DNA of 37,500 bases from Leishmania donovani (Eukaryota; Euglenozoa; Kinetoplastea; Trypanosomatida; Trypanosomatidae), in NCBI RefSeq assembly GCF_000227135.1, contig NC_018236.1, positions 392,233-429,732 on the forward strand, read 5' to 3'. The translations under genes and the position numbers were made by a program. Positions 21,801 to 25,494 of the stretch are shown in pieces; the first letter of the stretch is position 1, and each line of letters starts with the position of its first letter. Below the pieces are notes generated by a model. That model was given only the letters and a program-made list of their open reading frames with translations, was not told the origin of the DNA and searched no databases.

Positions 21801-22927
21801 GGTGCTTGCAGAAGTTGCAGGCAGAAAGTGAAGAGGCTGGCAAGGAAGAGCTTCCGCCGCTGATATGCTGCCCAGTCAAACCTTCTGCGATCGCGCCTCG
21901 CTTTCTGATACGTCACCACCTTGCCAATTGCATAGGACCACCACCTTGACGTGCCAGCGGGGTCGCCGACTCGAATGCGACTAGCGGGTCGATTGTCCCA
22001 AAAGAAGGCGCGACGCGGGGCCTGCTTTACGCTTTCAAGGAGAATGCCGATTGCCGTGGTGCACGGTGCGCTCCACTGAAGGGTTGTCTTTCTGGTCATG
22101 AGCGCAGCCCACACGCGCGGCTCTGTTTGCACAGTGGCCGACCGCTTCTGCAAGTAAATGGCCATAGCACCTTCCGAGGACACCAAAACCTCCTCAGCGT
22201 TGATGAACGAGTCCACGCTCTCCAGGTTCTGCAATTGCGATGATCGCCGTTGAAGCGGCTCTTCGTCCTTGAAGGAATACAGCAGGCGCACCGAGACGCC
22301 TTCGTACGAGACAAGGCGGTAGAGCGATTCATTCGCAATGCTATCCTCAGGTTGAACGAAGGTGGACTTGTAATTCGAGTCCGTCGCCTCACACGTCAGC
22401 CTACCGAATCGCGCCTGAACCCTGGCGGTTTGCCCTTTCCAGCAGCCGGTCTTGTCCTCTAATTGAAAAGAGAGGTTCTCCAGGTGAAACGCTAGATTCT
22501 TGAGAAATGTTTGCTGAAGTCGATTAAGGAGGCCGCTCTTAGAATATTTTTTTTTTTTCTGTTTCGTTGCATCCACAACAACAACTTGCACGGCGGTGAG
22601 AAACTCCTCCTTCGATCTAAAGAACGCTGTCGCAGTATCACTGTGCTGGTGCTTGGGTGCCACTGTAATGGAAACATCTCGCACAACCACTTCACATCTC
22701 TTACTGTAAAGGAAATGCCATGGTATCTTGACGCTGAGGCTCCCTATCGTACCGCTTACTAGTTGCAGGTGCTCACAAAAATATAGCAAATCAGGCAACA
22801 GCTCAAGCTTCTTGAGCTCGATGGAGCCCCTCAGCAGGCTGACATTGACAGAATCTTTGTTGACGCCTTTGATAAATTTACCCAGATATGTGGATAAGAT
22901 GAAAGCAATATAGCCTGCGAAAACCAT
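6842..22927 (-). CDS. VPS13: Giant VPS13-family bridge-like lipid-transfer protein (5361 aa)
   Basis: One uninterrupted frame of 16 kb. The N-terminus (MVFAGYIA..., then LGKFI, LRGSIELKKLEL, G-x-I-G-S-L-S-V-K-I-P-W) is a textbook Chorein_N domain, residues about 1-115. This is the end that takes lipid from a donor membrane in VPS13 proteins, and it fixes the start ATG. Around residues 3900-4350 lies the SHR-BD/VAB adaptor region, with repeats such as LTLINHLG, V-Y-N-L-T-E-Y-P-L and Y-N-N-T-P-K-Q-L. Weaker VPS13-like blocks follow near 4550-4850, and a final block at about 5186-5275 resembles the VPS13 stretch just before the ATG2-C region. The ORF then stops after a short acidic Q/G-rich tail; I see no ATG2-C helices or PH domain. 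The protein is much longer than yeast Vps13 (about 3.1k aa) because long Ser/Ala/Thr-rich disordered inserts separate the conserved parts, with Q/R runs near residue 2980. Expected role: bulk lipid transfer at membrane contact sites. The family call is strong; the exact paralogue is uncertain. Confidence 0.92.
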   Translation of the reverse strand: MVFAGYIAFILSTYLGKFIKGVNKDSVNVSLLRGSIELKKLELLPDLLYFCEHLQLVSGTIGSLSVKIPWHFLYSKRCEVVVRDVSITVAPKHQHSDTATAFFRSKEEFLTAVQVVVVDATKQKKKKYSKSGLLNRLQQTFLKNLAFHLENLSFQLEDKTGCWKGQTARVQARFGRLTCEATDSNYKSTFVQPEDSIANESLYRLVSYEGVSVRLLYSFKDEEPLQRRSSQLQNLESVDSFINAEEVLVSSEGAMAIYLQKRSATVQTEPRVWAALMTRKTTLQWSAPCTTAIGILLESVKQAPRRAFFWDNRPASRIRVGDPAGTSRWWSYAIGKVVTYQKARRDRRRFDWAAYQRRKLFLASLFTFCLQLLQAPWIPDSEGQSLSEEQLVRISAQDAMACWHAAKECFAQFQRTKRPPQGSAYAQYLQYFYLNEQKSCEEPLLELSPLTALPAEIGLTIECAELAVSLDQNLRGATNQAYIGVTASKDKLCVQLSAATATVVAEADEDKPVLAITGSDTAGVLLMASKVGHSPASVELVIEEMVTCLDLSFQELLVTKVASYIVAARPFLNQDFSDVSNAAVLVGNKVDHPEMRTQQEPFSSFGIIVKSVTGKADGVCLHAKRAQLALALSRPPVAEIQEISAIVNDATLVQLCSVAVTPALGSDGIRIEVVTDSANISTNVEGFEYVKLLLGSMKQQWSSRTNNFVSDLQARRSGDAKQDALSKEKSQVNLALRFEFIEYGALALETFSIRTTFGDGWHIHLSAAGGTTEWWCHSIPPQPQESFIDIHVWAGGFLVYSPFADSIEGNGIAFTCNFNHVTVCLGNDLISSLESLYDTVMMILCDDEDRHVYLSERDKYTAPQIIGLFTGSHMMLLLDSKSGDLTLLPGHTDTEAAAAAKAAAGSADFRRPGANPPPTPPPLTLELLGEECLHVSLQRYGDKRMDIHVALQRGVNAYLIGAPAHIPLFVPRDSMRAEVELHMCAPSDVDLPIFPYGRLNVVMKLSNVGTVMHIPTLTAVWTYFDTPSLPLCRLRNIGSRLLFSSRPSQPGATLAPRSPASASVEAVGAAAFARISRPSGGGARSASAPLSTLAPFGMYSTPVFPSDMRLSVEISESELYYPWGEGSVAPLYLHAELTNCEVVMLSRDGCVEVTVRGFLAMPRVRAALHTFPRAMSETTAQCAEASTTRTAAESRDEHGTYEKAPPWRTSEEHTARPCSSQSASSTAQQTSRGARAAHSPAAAQAAFPSEEYLAAPQHCASPPLASSLIQVHVVYTMDSRPPFSPESPDESLRVSLTATAVPGIGALPGPLHASLRSPAEVAAWLTFFTFFNLTNTVPLSTSSCVATASPTFVSAGNSTSGGSGGSIPTAAAQNPRRLIMNVHTSPIVFHLPFAAAAAVLWEGLDFVASPGYSVLRVPKLDVLVHEQLWCTAATGVATSVQRLATLRDNGYAVLSLRSSSSGSIGEVDMMPAILFESHATGPTAAEVRRRLVLPAIVGHLAHATTLVQLQKCFTLAAVSAVFAARNAQTALLNAVILQESQRRKLRYACCCTTSTGGGGSSSYSSGTDADAEAQLLPLISPPLAIHIHSGCLTFEWMSGLQHGLRAGVTVAFANARCNDYDVHNHLSAAQPADDSCDTTAHCPQRFPLALSMPLIVEVEAVEAYVWWANAERTSTAEAAVGEEVASLDGPQSTSKQHPGVPLVTACMPLLLYPFQVHTRIDTAAQVAGTDTGEAAHERGTAAAAASDTCLSVQQEDARVATSEEELVLSFAVSSGDDTIGTAARRSQSLSSATLHTMPSTPSDRSSVTAAAVPTTIMYPMRPAEALPTSVFLVTPIHVVLNNSAYIVLSEMLLHKVQGTSAATAAGAQGAVAEATPPVSQGVAIVSQYYLKHCVVEPPTAARGSATTSSASLSSPFPPLACSRSEPSSYTRSARNGFGGSSGGHASSSLVRAQAVRAKTIYVFRYDSAPKQRVWVESQSQTSWQLDQQQPNGDNSVEKDEERGLKPSRNGAAEIAEVEKRSVPMSHTPLSSLHAMDGMRMLEAPAVHDGPANLRGTRIHEGPSKLSSSSAVQEEKRREPHQHPRPSAHVTMAVPTLSPQAATQPRLQMRITVAEVCLRLVYYRDVETVAAAVSEERAFWQRYAEVHASARRAAAAASPVSATTTQTPCLMTFLAASVAPLRSLYPASTNSITARSRINRSASPLARSRTPLRWGQLPALPASAQQQLLAPTAMLEEACVDALCVRLSGIIVSSFTDARSVQLESCVCTSVKSPSRPLLSTTQVELYVPSSAVAYPSAGEAAKTVTRDLQGAAWVTKVLRGMETAPEAESVGASPTMSPKDTNAIAAPSAPVLPQPQPSDPTRQAERSHLADSPSLAAAPTAASTSVNGWNCNGDGGHRQAIVMQGEVGCRLETLTIDLSAAALRAWLSCLVEQPVAALRAATEKEKRAEPVADRSQHAVAVATTTPILSPVQWKPGQGLRVHEIREAFWELEHDITLSRDGLVLVFSSQETNLLTVYLNGHDITLDPSLLLRPAGLQRVVMVVQGGLTVRFVGSGRVRLPLALWSSSLVETTANVGLETALLPFMAIGEGSYLECPQVRLGFTEPPAESSAGGGNGRETAASSQRPVPDSLAFISKASAAGVKAAEGSEDASVDASPPPPPSSHADPHQSQLVHRNVHLYMPHISAIIEPRRESRQLRIRTAVESWMSLCNGQLLRDDVRCTGFMVLSESIYDAATTTARTTVLGPVDVSVCSSNGRHHAVSLGPVQVDLGRSDLLIMSTYAGELQALRLYAKHLTHSKVERAFLELVEATLAWKASAATTNNTGVHGEEDEHDSELYDGADSSDKSEEKEGGEERRSSGPRGGAAREQTVAAVPPLQTDFARASHTSDASGATASTAAVREGAMTIDRPRSSSTGPRKESHRQPSRPATPQGSATRRTGTTKALLRQFVAEGGEVQEEVRSRICAEDDQMRLIPTVDVRRQQQQQQRQRRRQRLLRRRQPRGFSWVVFTPSVEVIFSDHRYPLMQVCVQDVMVRRTSSSALASTSLVRCQRASVRVHGRGRWDVLLKPSAALTWSLTQTVSLHSSNRHVSLVVEGVHWQCSHLIVAKLLYMNHQFSTLATSLRRRLTMAAAAGGEASSAAAPASVAHVAMAPAVTKFRGEDDSGRDTSSDTTAGSASVSTDGDDGNDSGHSKRSSSSSRQSNASTETFSDTISRRQRRQLRQDAVAMGAGGQSADSSLTMEATPSSLSFAASSVVVNEVPATAVTTAADRLAATMRPSQRGGYRRPSVTAGAGTPVTTAAVSPGMATHRLLNSFSHTLFAGICERVEVAKVSATATPDVLSAAARSADPSSLRSTAETAAPMLWRCNELYRLPPSSTTDIFISYRRAHSLMLTFFTAEFVEWDGVNCAWTLNAKGETALAARAIVSTAKPSPTVPPPRQQKQLDTSRGAVSATTTNWFAFTSLQYGMARALTVSTTASRGAAATPATATGISDYGGGNGNGGGCKVLAYSLALTCVDAEEEADTSRYPIVVASGEGGHDGLTPVPHQQQQHRRHARRRSFTASSADASALLSRSASSMCVGSLKKGGALLGGSTPKGAAPQMARGSSSSSSRAGASHRTSDDFVPAQCGEPLLHRSHDRYDRLQMVQCGAASTHSLPDQRRSSATISTTTGNQKPAAQRSARPHSRNTARVPPAVHRGRLQLPYHVKTATTPMASWQDTEGGGGDLLVVRLQARSSLFNETGCTLQLLPSLQLLTAPNSVDGAPSLPATLTTVPPGWQLPLNEEDVHNEVVLRVCCPSTRWMPSPAAPSATAASSTGMTVSGPTAGVAETMDDATTHLCWYETRTVLGQLQSGRFLSFRRVDLAGDAAGPPVDVAGAATAKDLASSLHRCATSHTRDDHDERLLILFVIHTYSADGLMQHISLYPRLTLINHLGLTARVVVFQQDPLAGPQTPDEATLIAQWTAPRVGRGLHDQERFYRSLVALGAHDALPHQHALPLHFCTYGSNLVLGLSFTQSTGDAFFTADLDPVVTHLRDAVDRHPRLLQLRDSHGRAFYVQVSVMSRTVVLSVALWVYNLTEYPLLMSDSFLQRRLCPGQNSTSGIIPSQGEPFLIGCQLADFTQGFFAIGMDGSWSSAVPIDVGSSGVFVSALSRLGITRSCNYSILFPNAQEGRPMVIQITPRWVFYNNTPKQLRLQFRFPGLETAMQQAEKRRRRLRMREMDARAAENDIEAAAVPFEAAGATLQGARHRLLLEADDTVGALNSIAAVQLNPGDYHVSCIGPIEGNQFRVQEMLQGILPAITSIHAAGRVGHRDVSSYYESQYTPYMDVDRPGEATFNLWAAPRALGKQVAVNYGSDLIVQRPSAPHPTELEPHDMYSADAVITGRIAVAVQSADDVLAVLLQPIQGTKILLQNRTESHTVMARQLGSSRRNRIPPRQNRFFLWEDARQEHTIRVHLLGYKGRWFDVDFSAGECQVTRHVDTEAAAAAEALDHARRLHPHPTQVKLEAELHGRTAAAADFSFHVRGYTNTEKTLVTILVTETPVPVYAAIDSWRTSQAVSLRMTMVQLSWTQEMSTHVATAAKFATPFAIDDGGDGVVDSGASGVAIAPVEGTDRGGDTVTAAPPSSVANAALFSIILEGVQLERLATEDNENFYLAVHQMQWVDEKRKAVFVYRARPRLPPAMAMLQAADAAQGSASVAAPMLRTPRLSSSSPSSLSSPSCAKPNPGDRAGSLTRRRQLHRTGSPAVGTAAAGAKSRDVSSGGYGALLEPITATANRLLSTALGRSNAFLLCMEKQNDLEISYSLIKYADGVTRYTELRHVLTPLVVVLTDFLVVDMIQEVRRLRVLLRLRKQTAASQTTTTSPVVLTVSSLRQQQRSTWRAFGDEDTGSGVMVGVPGKQAFSKPCARPPSWKLGQRSGSVVVVNGDTEADVLPSEQPTLAAQAAPRRRSPNERTSSEDAVQRRGRQTDPLSRRGSRDRIRDGDKSNATAASSVHTRRTGSSHTYDSKAGKMRSATRRLTTTTPTSPRRSGPSCAVIAATAVAVPPQQQHQQGDGNTAGFLSQAFFLQKLVQEVRTRLEQRGTDAMAGSLAALATRGEKQLQPGSGKLLLLPGGIAGAGPQAQHRQLLRGATSAAVRHYQSAMHCDGLAGVTTVDADGSRAVADVGSSGAKAAGDGGVGSVSTASFMFIERLEVQRVTLYVTFVRHSPDPLRPLLGAYAWMLPSQLCQREFYLPAWTLTRQVETPASLQARLVRWGMHSLREQWTKVTKLGTLLDALKFWQHRTLLLHGAPRPLTLSRVQQQQQQERGGGGGQPLATFAPCISSGEEENDENTDDDSGNADPQRGGAQVESPIAFMKQRR
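22547..22558 (-). repeat. A12 homopolymer inside the VPS13 coding sequence
   Basis: Twelve T on the plus strand read as twelve A on the coding strand, giving a lysine run at about residues 123-127. The frame on both sides is consistent with one VPS13 protein, so as assembled the run keeps the frame. Confidence 0.85.
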
Positions 22928-22934
22928 GCCTCAT
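22878..22934 (-). other. Upstream ORF overlapping the VPS13 start codon
   Basis: An ATG at 22934-22932 lies 7 nt before the VPS13 ATG, in another frame, and reads 18 codons to a TAA at 22880-22878. It has A at position -3. If the spliced leader joins at the first AG after the polypyrimidine tract (22942-22941), this ATG would be the first in the mRNA. It could limit VPS13 translation by leaky scanning. This is a prediction; no translation evidence is available. Confidence 0.45.
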
Positions 22935-23410
22935 TCTTCACTTGTGACGAGTATGTGAATTACAAAATCATATTGGTTTGAAAAAAATGAAAACAAAGAA
23001 TTTCACTGTCTTTCGGCCCACTCGAAGGGGAGGCTCGCCTTGCTCACTGCTGTGATGCTACAGAGCCGACCAGCCCTCAAAAAAAAAAGACCAATATTTG
23101 AAGTAAGCAAATTGGAGTTGGTGCAGCCAAGAAAAAAGAGTTGAGTTCAGCAAACAATTCGTCATTTTTTTTTTTGCGTCGTAAAAAGTCACACGCCTGT
23201 GCGCGCTTGTTGCACACAGGGCGGTTGCTCAAAAAACGGAAGGGAACATAATGCTCCTCTCCATTTTCGAGGAACTTTGAGAATCGCTCGAATCTGTAGT
23301 ATTCTTTCACAGATTTCAAGTAATTTGCTGCTTGAAGCAAGCAGAGGTGCTTTCGCTTTTTTTTTGCTAAAGACTTTTTTGCCCTGCTTTCGTATATATG
23401 CAGTTGTAGT
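22928..23410. other. Intergenic region between the PUB protein gene and VPS13
   Basis: AT-richer than the rest of the window, with several A/T homopolymers (around 23080-23090, 23166-23175 and 23357-23366). It should contain the 3' UTR of the PUB gene and the VPS13 leader. No additional gene was seen. Confidence 0.65.
22941..23010 (-). promoter_or_regulatory. Candidate trans-splice acceptor and polypyrimidine tract of VPS13
   Basis: Reading the minus strand, a T-rich tract (TTTGTTTTCATTTTTTT) is followed about 40 nt later by the first AG, at 22942-22941. The predicted genomic part of the 5' UTR is therefore only about 13 nt. Inferred from the family rule of a pyrimidine tract followed by the first AG. 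Confidence 0.5.
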
Positions 23411-24349
23411 CTACAGTAACAATTCGGCGAACGCGCGGCCACAGTAAATGCACGCGGTAACGGGTTTGTCGTCATTTTTGATGTGCACCAGCCTTCCATT
23501 TTCATCCATTAGCTTCTCGCTAAAGTGGATCATTTTGCCGAAGTTCGCCGACCCAGGGAGGCTGTTATATTGATATCCGTGCTCAGGGCCTAGGTGCAGG
23601 AGCCGCGTCCCATCAGCAGAAAGGTGCGCGAGGTGGGAATACAGAATGTTTCTCCCAGTGAAAAGATGCCAATGCGCCTCAACGCAGTGATCAGGACACT
23701 TTTTTGTGCAGGCGTAGACCCGACCGTGCTGCATGGTGCGGACACTAAAGTCACGTGCCTCGAAAAATCCGTTTCGCACACGTCCGGTGTTGAGGAGCGT
23801 CTTACGCACAGCTTCCTTTACTGCGTGTTCTTCCGCCACATCTTTCTCAGTTCCGCCCTGCTGAGCTTGGCGCTTTGCGTCTTCTTCCTGTGAGAGAGGT
23901 CGAGCTCTCTGCAGCCGTGCAGTAGCAGTCGCCATTTCCCTTTGCGTGAGGCCATTTTCGGCTTTTTTGATTGCCAAGTTCCTGAGGCGGTAGAGTCCAC
24001 ATTGGGCAGCTTGTAGCCTCTCCTTGCCAAAGATGTCCTCGATGCACGATAAAACGGTATCGCCGTGCTTGAGCGACTCCAGCGACCCCTCAAAGATAAA
24101 GGCATCTTCATGCTTGGCAAAACCAATGCTTGAGAAAAGAAATTCGATGAAGCCTGCTGGTAGTGACTCTGTGAGGCGGCGAAGGGCCTTGTTGTCCTTT
24201 TTTACTTGGCGGAACTTGGGATTATTAAAGTCCAAGAGCAAGTTGGCCAGAAGTCGCCTAAAAACACCGTTGATACACTCATGGATAACTTCTGCGTCGC
24301 TGGTGCTGCACAGCGTCTCCCACTCCTCAGGAAGCTTGACAGCATTCAT
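23411..24349 (-). CDS. PUB-domain protein with C-terminal Cys/His-rich region
   Basis: 312 aa, with the ATG at 24349 directly after a trans-splice-like leader. Residues about 18-105 look like a PUB domain: an N-P-K-F-R-x-V-K-x-x-N core, then a helical R-R-L segment, P-A, and an F-I-E-F-L-F-S-S-I-G-F strand-helix. PUB domains bind the C-terminal tail of the p97/VCP (CDC48) ATPase and occur in peptide:N-glycanase and UBX proteins, so a p97-linked role in protein quality control or organelle ubiquitin handling is inferred. Residues 130-185 are charged and probably coiled. The C-terminal third holds C214, C218, C222, H226, H228 and, about 75 residues later, C300-x2-C303, which could form a split zinc site. 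No transglutaminase (PNGase) catalytic domain or UBX domain is present. It is the first gene of the leftward unit, next to the tRNA/5S cluster. The domain call is moderately sure; the function is inferred. Confidence 0.82.
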   Translation of the reverse strand: MNAVKLPEEWETLCSTSDAEVIHECINGVFRRLLANLLLDFNNPKFRQVKKDNKALRRLTESLPAGFIEFLFSSIGFAKHEDAFIFEGSLESLKHGDTVLSCIEDIFGKERLQAAQCGLYRLRNLAIKKAENGLTQREMATATARLQRARPLSQEEDAKRQAQQGGTEKDVAEEHAVKEAVRKTLLNTGRVRNGFFEARDFSVRTMQHGRVYACTKKCPDHCVEAHWHLFTGRNILYSHLAHLSADGTRLLHLGPEHGYQYNSLPGSANFGKMIHFSEKLMDENGRLVHIKNDDKPVTACIYCGRAFAELLL

Positions 24350-24475
24350 CTGCTGATATGTAGGTGCAGGCTTTGACAGTTAGAAAACAAGGCCAAAAAG
24401 GGGTAACAGTTCACGGAAAGTGAGTTCCATCCATGAACGACCCTTGCGCACGGTATTTTTTTCTCTTGAAACGAC

Positions 24476-24503
24476 AAAAAACTGTCGTGCTGCTCAGTTT
24501 TTT
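24476..24503. repeat. T-flanked inverted repeat (hairpin)
   Basis: AAAAAACTG (24476-24484) and CAGTTTTTT (24495-24503) form a perfect 9-bp inverted repeat around a 10-nt loop, so each strand carries a run of at least six T at one end. An overlapping alternative stem pairs ACGAC (24471-24475) with GTCGT (24484-24488). It sits between the PUB gene and the Pol III cluster. Confidence 0.8.
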
Positions 24504-24700
24504 TCTTAGGTGAGAACTTCGTCAGGTTTGCTTGTTGAGCCCACAGCTTTGCAGCGAGGTACAACATTTCAGGCTGGTTTGGAGAAGCGCTGCGTTCCCT
24601 AGATGCAGCGGAACAACAGGTGCTCTTGTCAGAACAGAACGCAAGCTTGTTTTCATGACGAACTTCGGTAATGTGTACAGATTTTAGTACGCGGCATCAA

Positions 24701-24738
24701 ATCACAGTGATCGACACTGGCAGTGATCTCTTAAGAGA
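24701..24738. repeat. Cluster of three palindromes with an internal direct repeat
   Basis: Three perfect palindromes follow one another: ATCACAGTGAT (24701-24711), CACTGGCAGTG (24715-24725) and TCTCTTAAGAGA (24727-24738). The octamer CAGTGATC also occurs twice, at 24705-24712 and 24721-24728. The cluster lies about 120 bp before tRNA-Val, in the middle of the strand-switch region. Function unknown; a protein-binding or boundary role is possible. Confidence 0.8.
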
Positions 24739-24771
24739 AAGAGAAGGGCCGCATGTAATGTCGTTTGGAAT

Positions 24772-24790
24772 GGGGGGAGGGGGGGATGGG
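24772..24790 (+). other. G-rich tract in the strand-switch region
   Basis: G6-A-G7-AT-G3 on the plus strand, about 70 bp before tRNA-Val. It could form a G-quadruplex. G-runs at divergent switch regions have been linked to transcription start zones in trypanosomatids; a role here is inference. Confidence 0.6.
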
Positions 24791-24857
24791 ACGCACTAAG
24801 CAGCAGGCCGCCACAGCTTTCCATCGACATTGGTTTCTCCCGTGCGGCGAAAGACGT

Positions 24858-24930
24858 GCGATGGTCGTCTAGTGGTTAGGACATTCGCCTCACACGCGAG
24901 AGATCGCGGGTTCAATCCCCGCCCGTCGTA
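24858..24930 (+). tRNA. tRNA-Val: tRNA-Val (anticodon CAC)
   Basis: A 73-nt cloverleaf. Acceptor GCGATGG pairs with CCGTCGT (G1-T72 and T5-G68 wobbles), with discriminator A. The D-arm contains TAGTGGTTAGG. The anticodon stem is TTCGC/GCGAG with loop CTCACAC, so anticodon CAC reads GUG valine codons. The T-arm GCGGG-TTCAATC-CCCGC holds the B box. No intron and no encoded CCA. A T4 run at 24934-24937 is a minimal Pol III terminator. Confidence 0.93.
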
Positions 24931-24933
24931 CCC

Positions 24934-24937
24934 TTTT
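24934..24937 (+). terminator. Pol III terminator of tRNA-Val
   Basis: TTTT four bases after the discriminator base. Confidence 0.6.
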
Positions 24938-24991
24938 CCCAGCCGCATCACCGCTACACCCCCAGCGGCCATCACGTTCCGTCGCACTCTC

Positions 24992-25110
24992 GAGTACGAC
25001 CACACTTGAGTGAAAACACCATATCCCGTCCGATTTGTGAAGTTAAGCACTCACAGGCTCAGTTAGTACTGAGGTCAGTGATGACTCGGGAACCCTGAGT
25101 GCCGTACTCT
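24992..25110 (+). rRNA. 5S rRNA: 5S ribosomal RNA
   Basis: About 119 nt. The ends GAGTACG... and ...CGTACTC pair to form helix I. The internal sequence matches the conserved trypanosomatid 5S pattern, including ATATCCCGTCCGATTTGTGA, AAGTTAAGC and the GTACTGAGGTCAGTGATGACTCGGGAA region that holds the internal control region for TFIIIA/Pol III. Transcription ends in a T6 run. In Leishmania, 5S genes are dispersed and associated with tRNA genes, as here, rather than being in tandem arrays. Confidence 0.95.
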
Positions 25111-25115
25111 TTTTT
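25110..25115 (+). terminator. Pol III terminator of 5S rRNA
   Basis: A T6 run directly at the end of helix I of the 5S rRNA. Confidence 0.7.
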
Positions 25116-25172
25116 CCCCTGATTTGCGAGCAGTTTTCCTTTGGCTAGAGGGAAAAACTGGTAGTTGAATGT

Positions 25173-25243
25173 GGGGAAATAGTTCAGTGGCAGAACATCA
25201 GATTGTGGCTCTGAATACCCGGGTCCGATTCCCGGTTTCCCCT
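25173..25243 (+). tRNA. tRNA-His: tRNA-His (anticodon GTG)
   Basis: A 71-nt cloverleaf. Acceptor GGGGAAA/TTTCCCC is perfect. D-stem GTTC/GAAC, anticodon stem TCAGA/TCTGA with loop TTGTGGC (anticodon GTG), T-stem CCGGG/CCCGG with loop TCCGATT. The base before G1 is T, so the extra G(-1) that marks histidine tRNA is not encoded and would be added after transcription, as in other eukaryotes. The discriminator position reads T. Confidence 0.92.
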
Positions 25244-25246
25244 AAC

Positions 25247-25251
25247 TTTTT
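25247..25251 (+). terminator. Pol III terminator of tRNA-His
   Basis: TTTTT four bases after the tRNA end. Confidence 0.65.
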
Positions 25252-25266
25252 CCGCCGCGCCTTAAC

Positions 25267-25352
25267 ACGGCAGCCTAAAGGGAATGAACGCCTTTTTAAC
25301 GCAAAAATAATCGGAGGCGCTCAGCTATTTCGCGTTAAAAAGTTGCTGCCGT
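25267..25352. repeat. Large two-part hairpin between converging tRNA-His and tRNA-Phe
   Basis: The outer stem ACGGCAGC (25267-25274) pairs with GCTGCCGT (25345-25352). The inner stem CTTTTTAACGC (25292-25302) pairs perfectly with GCGTTAAAAAG (25332-25342), and AAATA/TATTT in the loop could add five more pairs. The left side bulge is 17 nt, the right one 2 nt. The inner stem places a T5 run on each strand, facing the tRNA whose transcription approaches it. It may be a bidirectional backup Pol III terminator, a boundary element or an unknown small RNA. Confidence 0.85.
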
Positions 25353-25411
25353 AACAAAATGTACTGCGACAGGAGTGCGTATCGGCGTCGTGAAAAAACT
25401 TTTGCTCTTTG

Positions 25412-25415
25412 AAAA
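25412..25415 (-). terminator. Pol III terminator of tRNA-Phe
   Basis: AAAA on plus reads TTTT on minus, six bases after the tRNA end. A longer backup of six T (minus) lies at 25393-25398. Confidence 0.6.
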
Positions 25416-25421
25416 GGTATA

Positions 25422-25432
25422 TGCCGCGACCC

Positions 25433-25494
<62 letters not shown>
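25422..25494 (-). tRNA. tRNA-Phe: tRNA-Phe (anticodon GAA)
   Basis: A 73-nt cloverleaf on the minus strand. Acceptor GCCGCGA/TCGCGGC with discriminator A. D-arm GCTC-AGTTGGGA-GAGC is a canonical A box. Anticodon stem TCAGA/TCTGA with loop CTGAAGA (GAA). T-arm CCTGG-TTCGATC-CCGGG is a canonical B box. No intron. It converges on tRNA-His. Confidence 0.95.

Noticed and set aside
24588..24614. Possible tRNA or snRNA relic (CGCTGC/GCAGCG pairing)
   Set aside because: No B-box (GGTTCGANTCC-like) sequence and no full cloverleaf could be drawn; the stems are short and may be chance.
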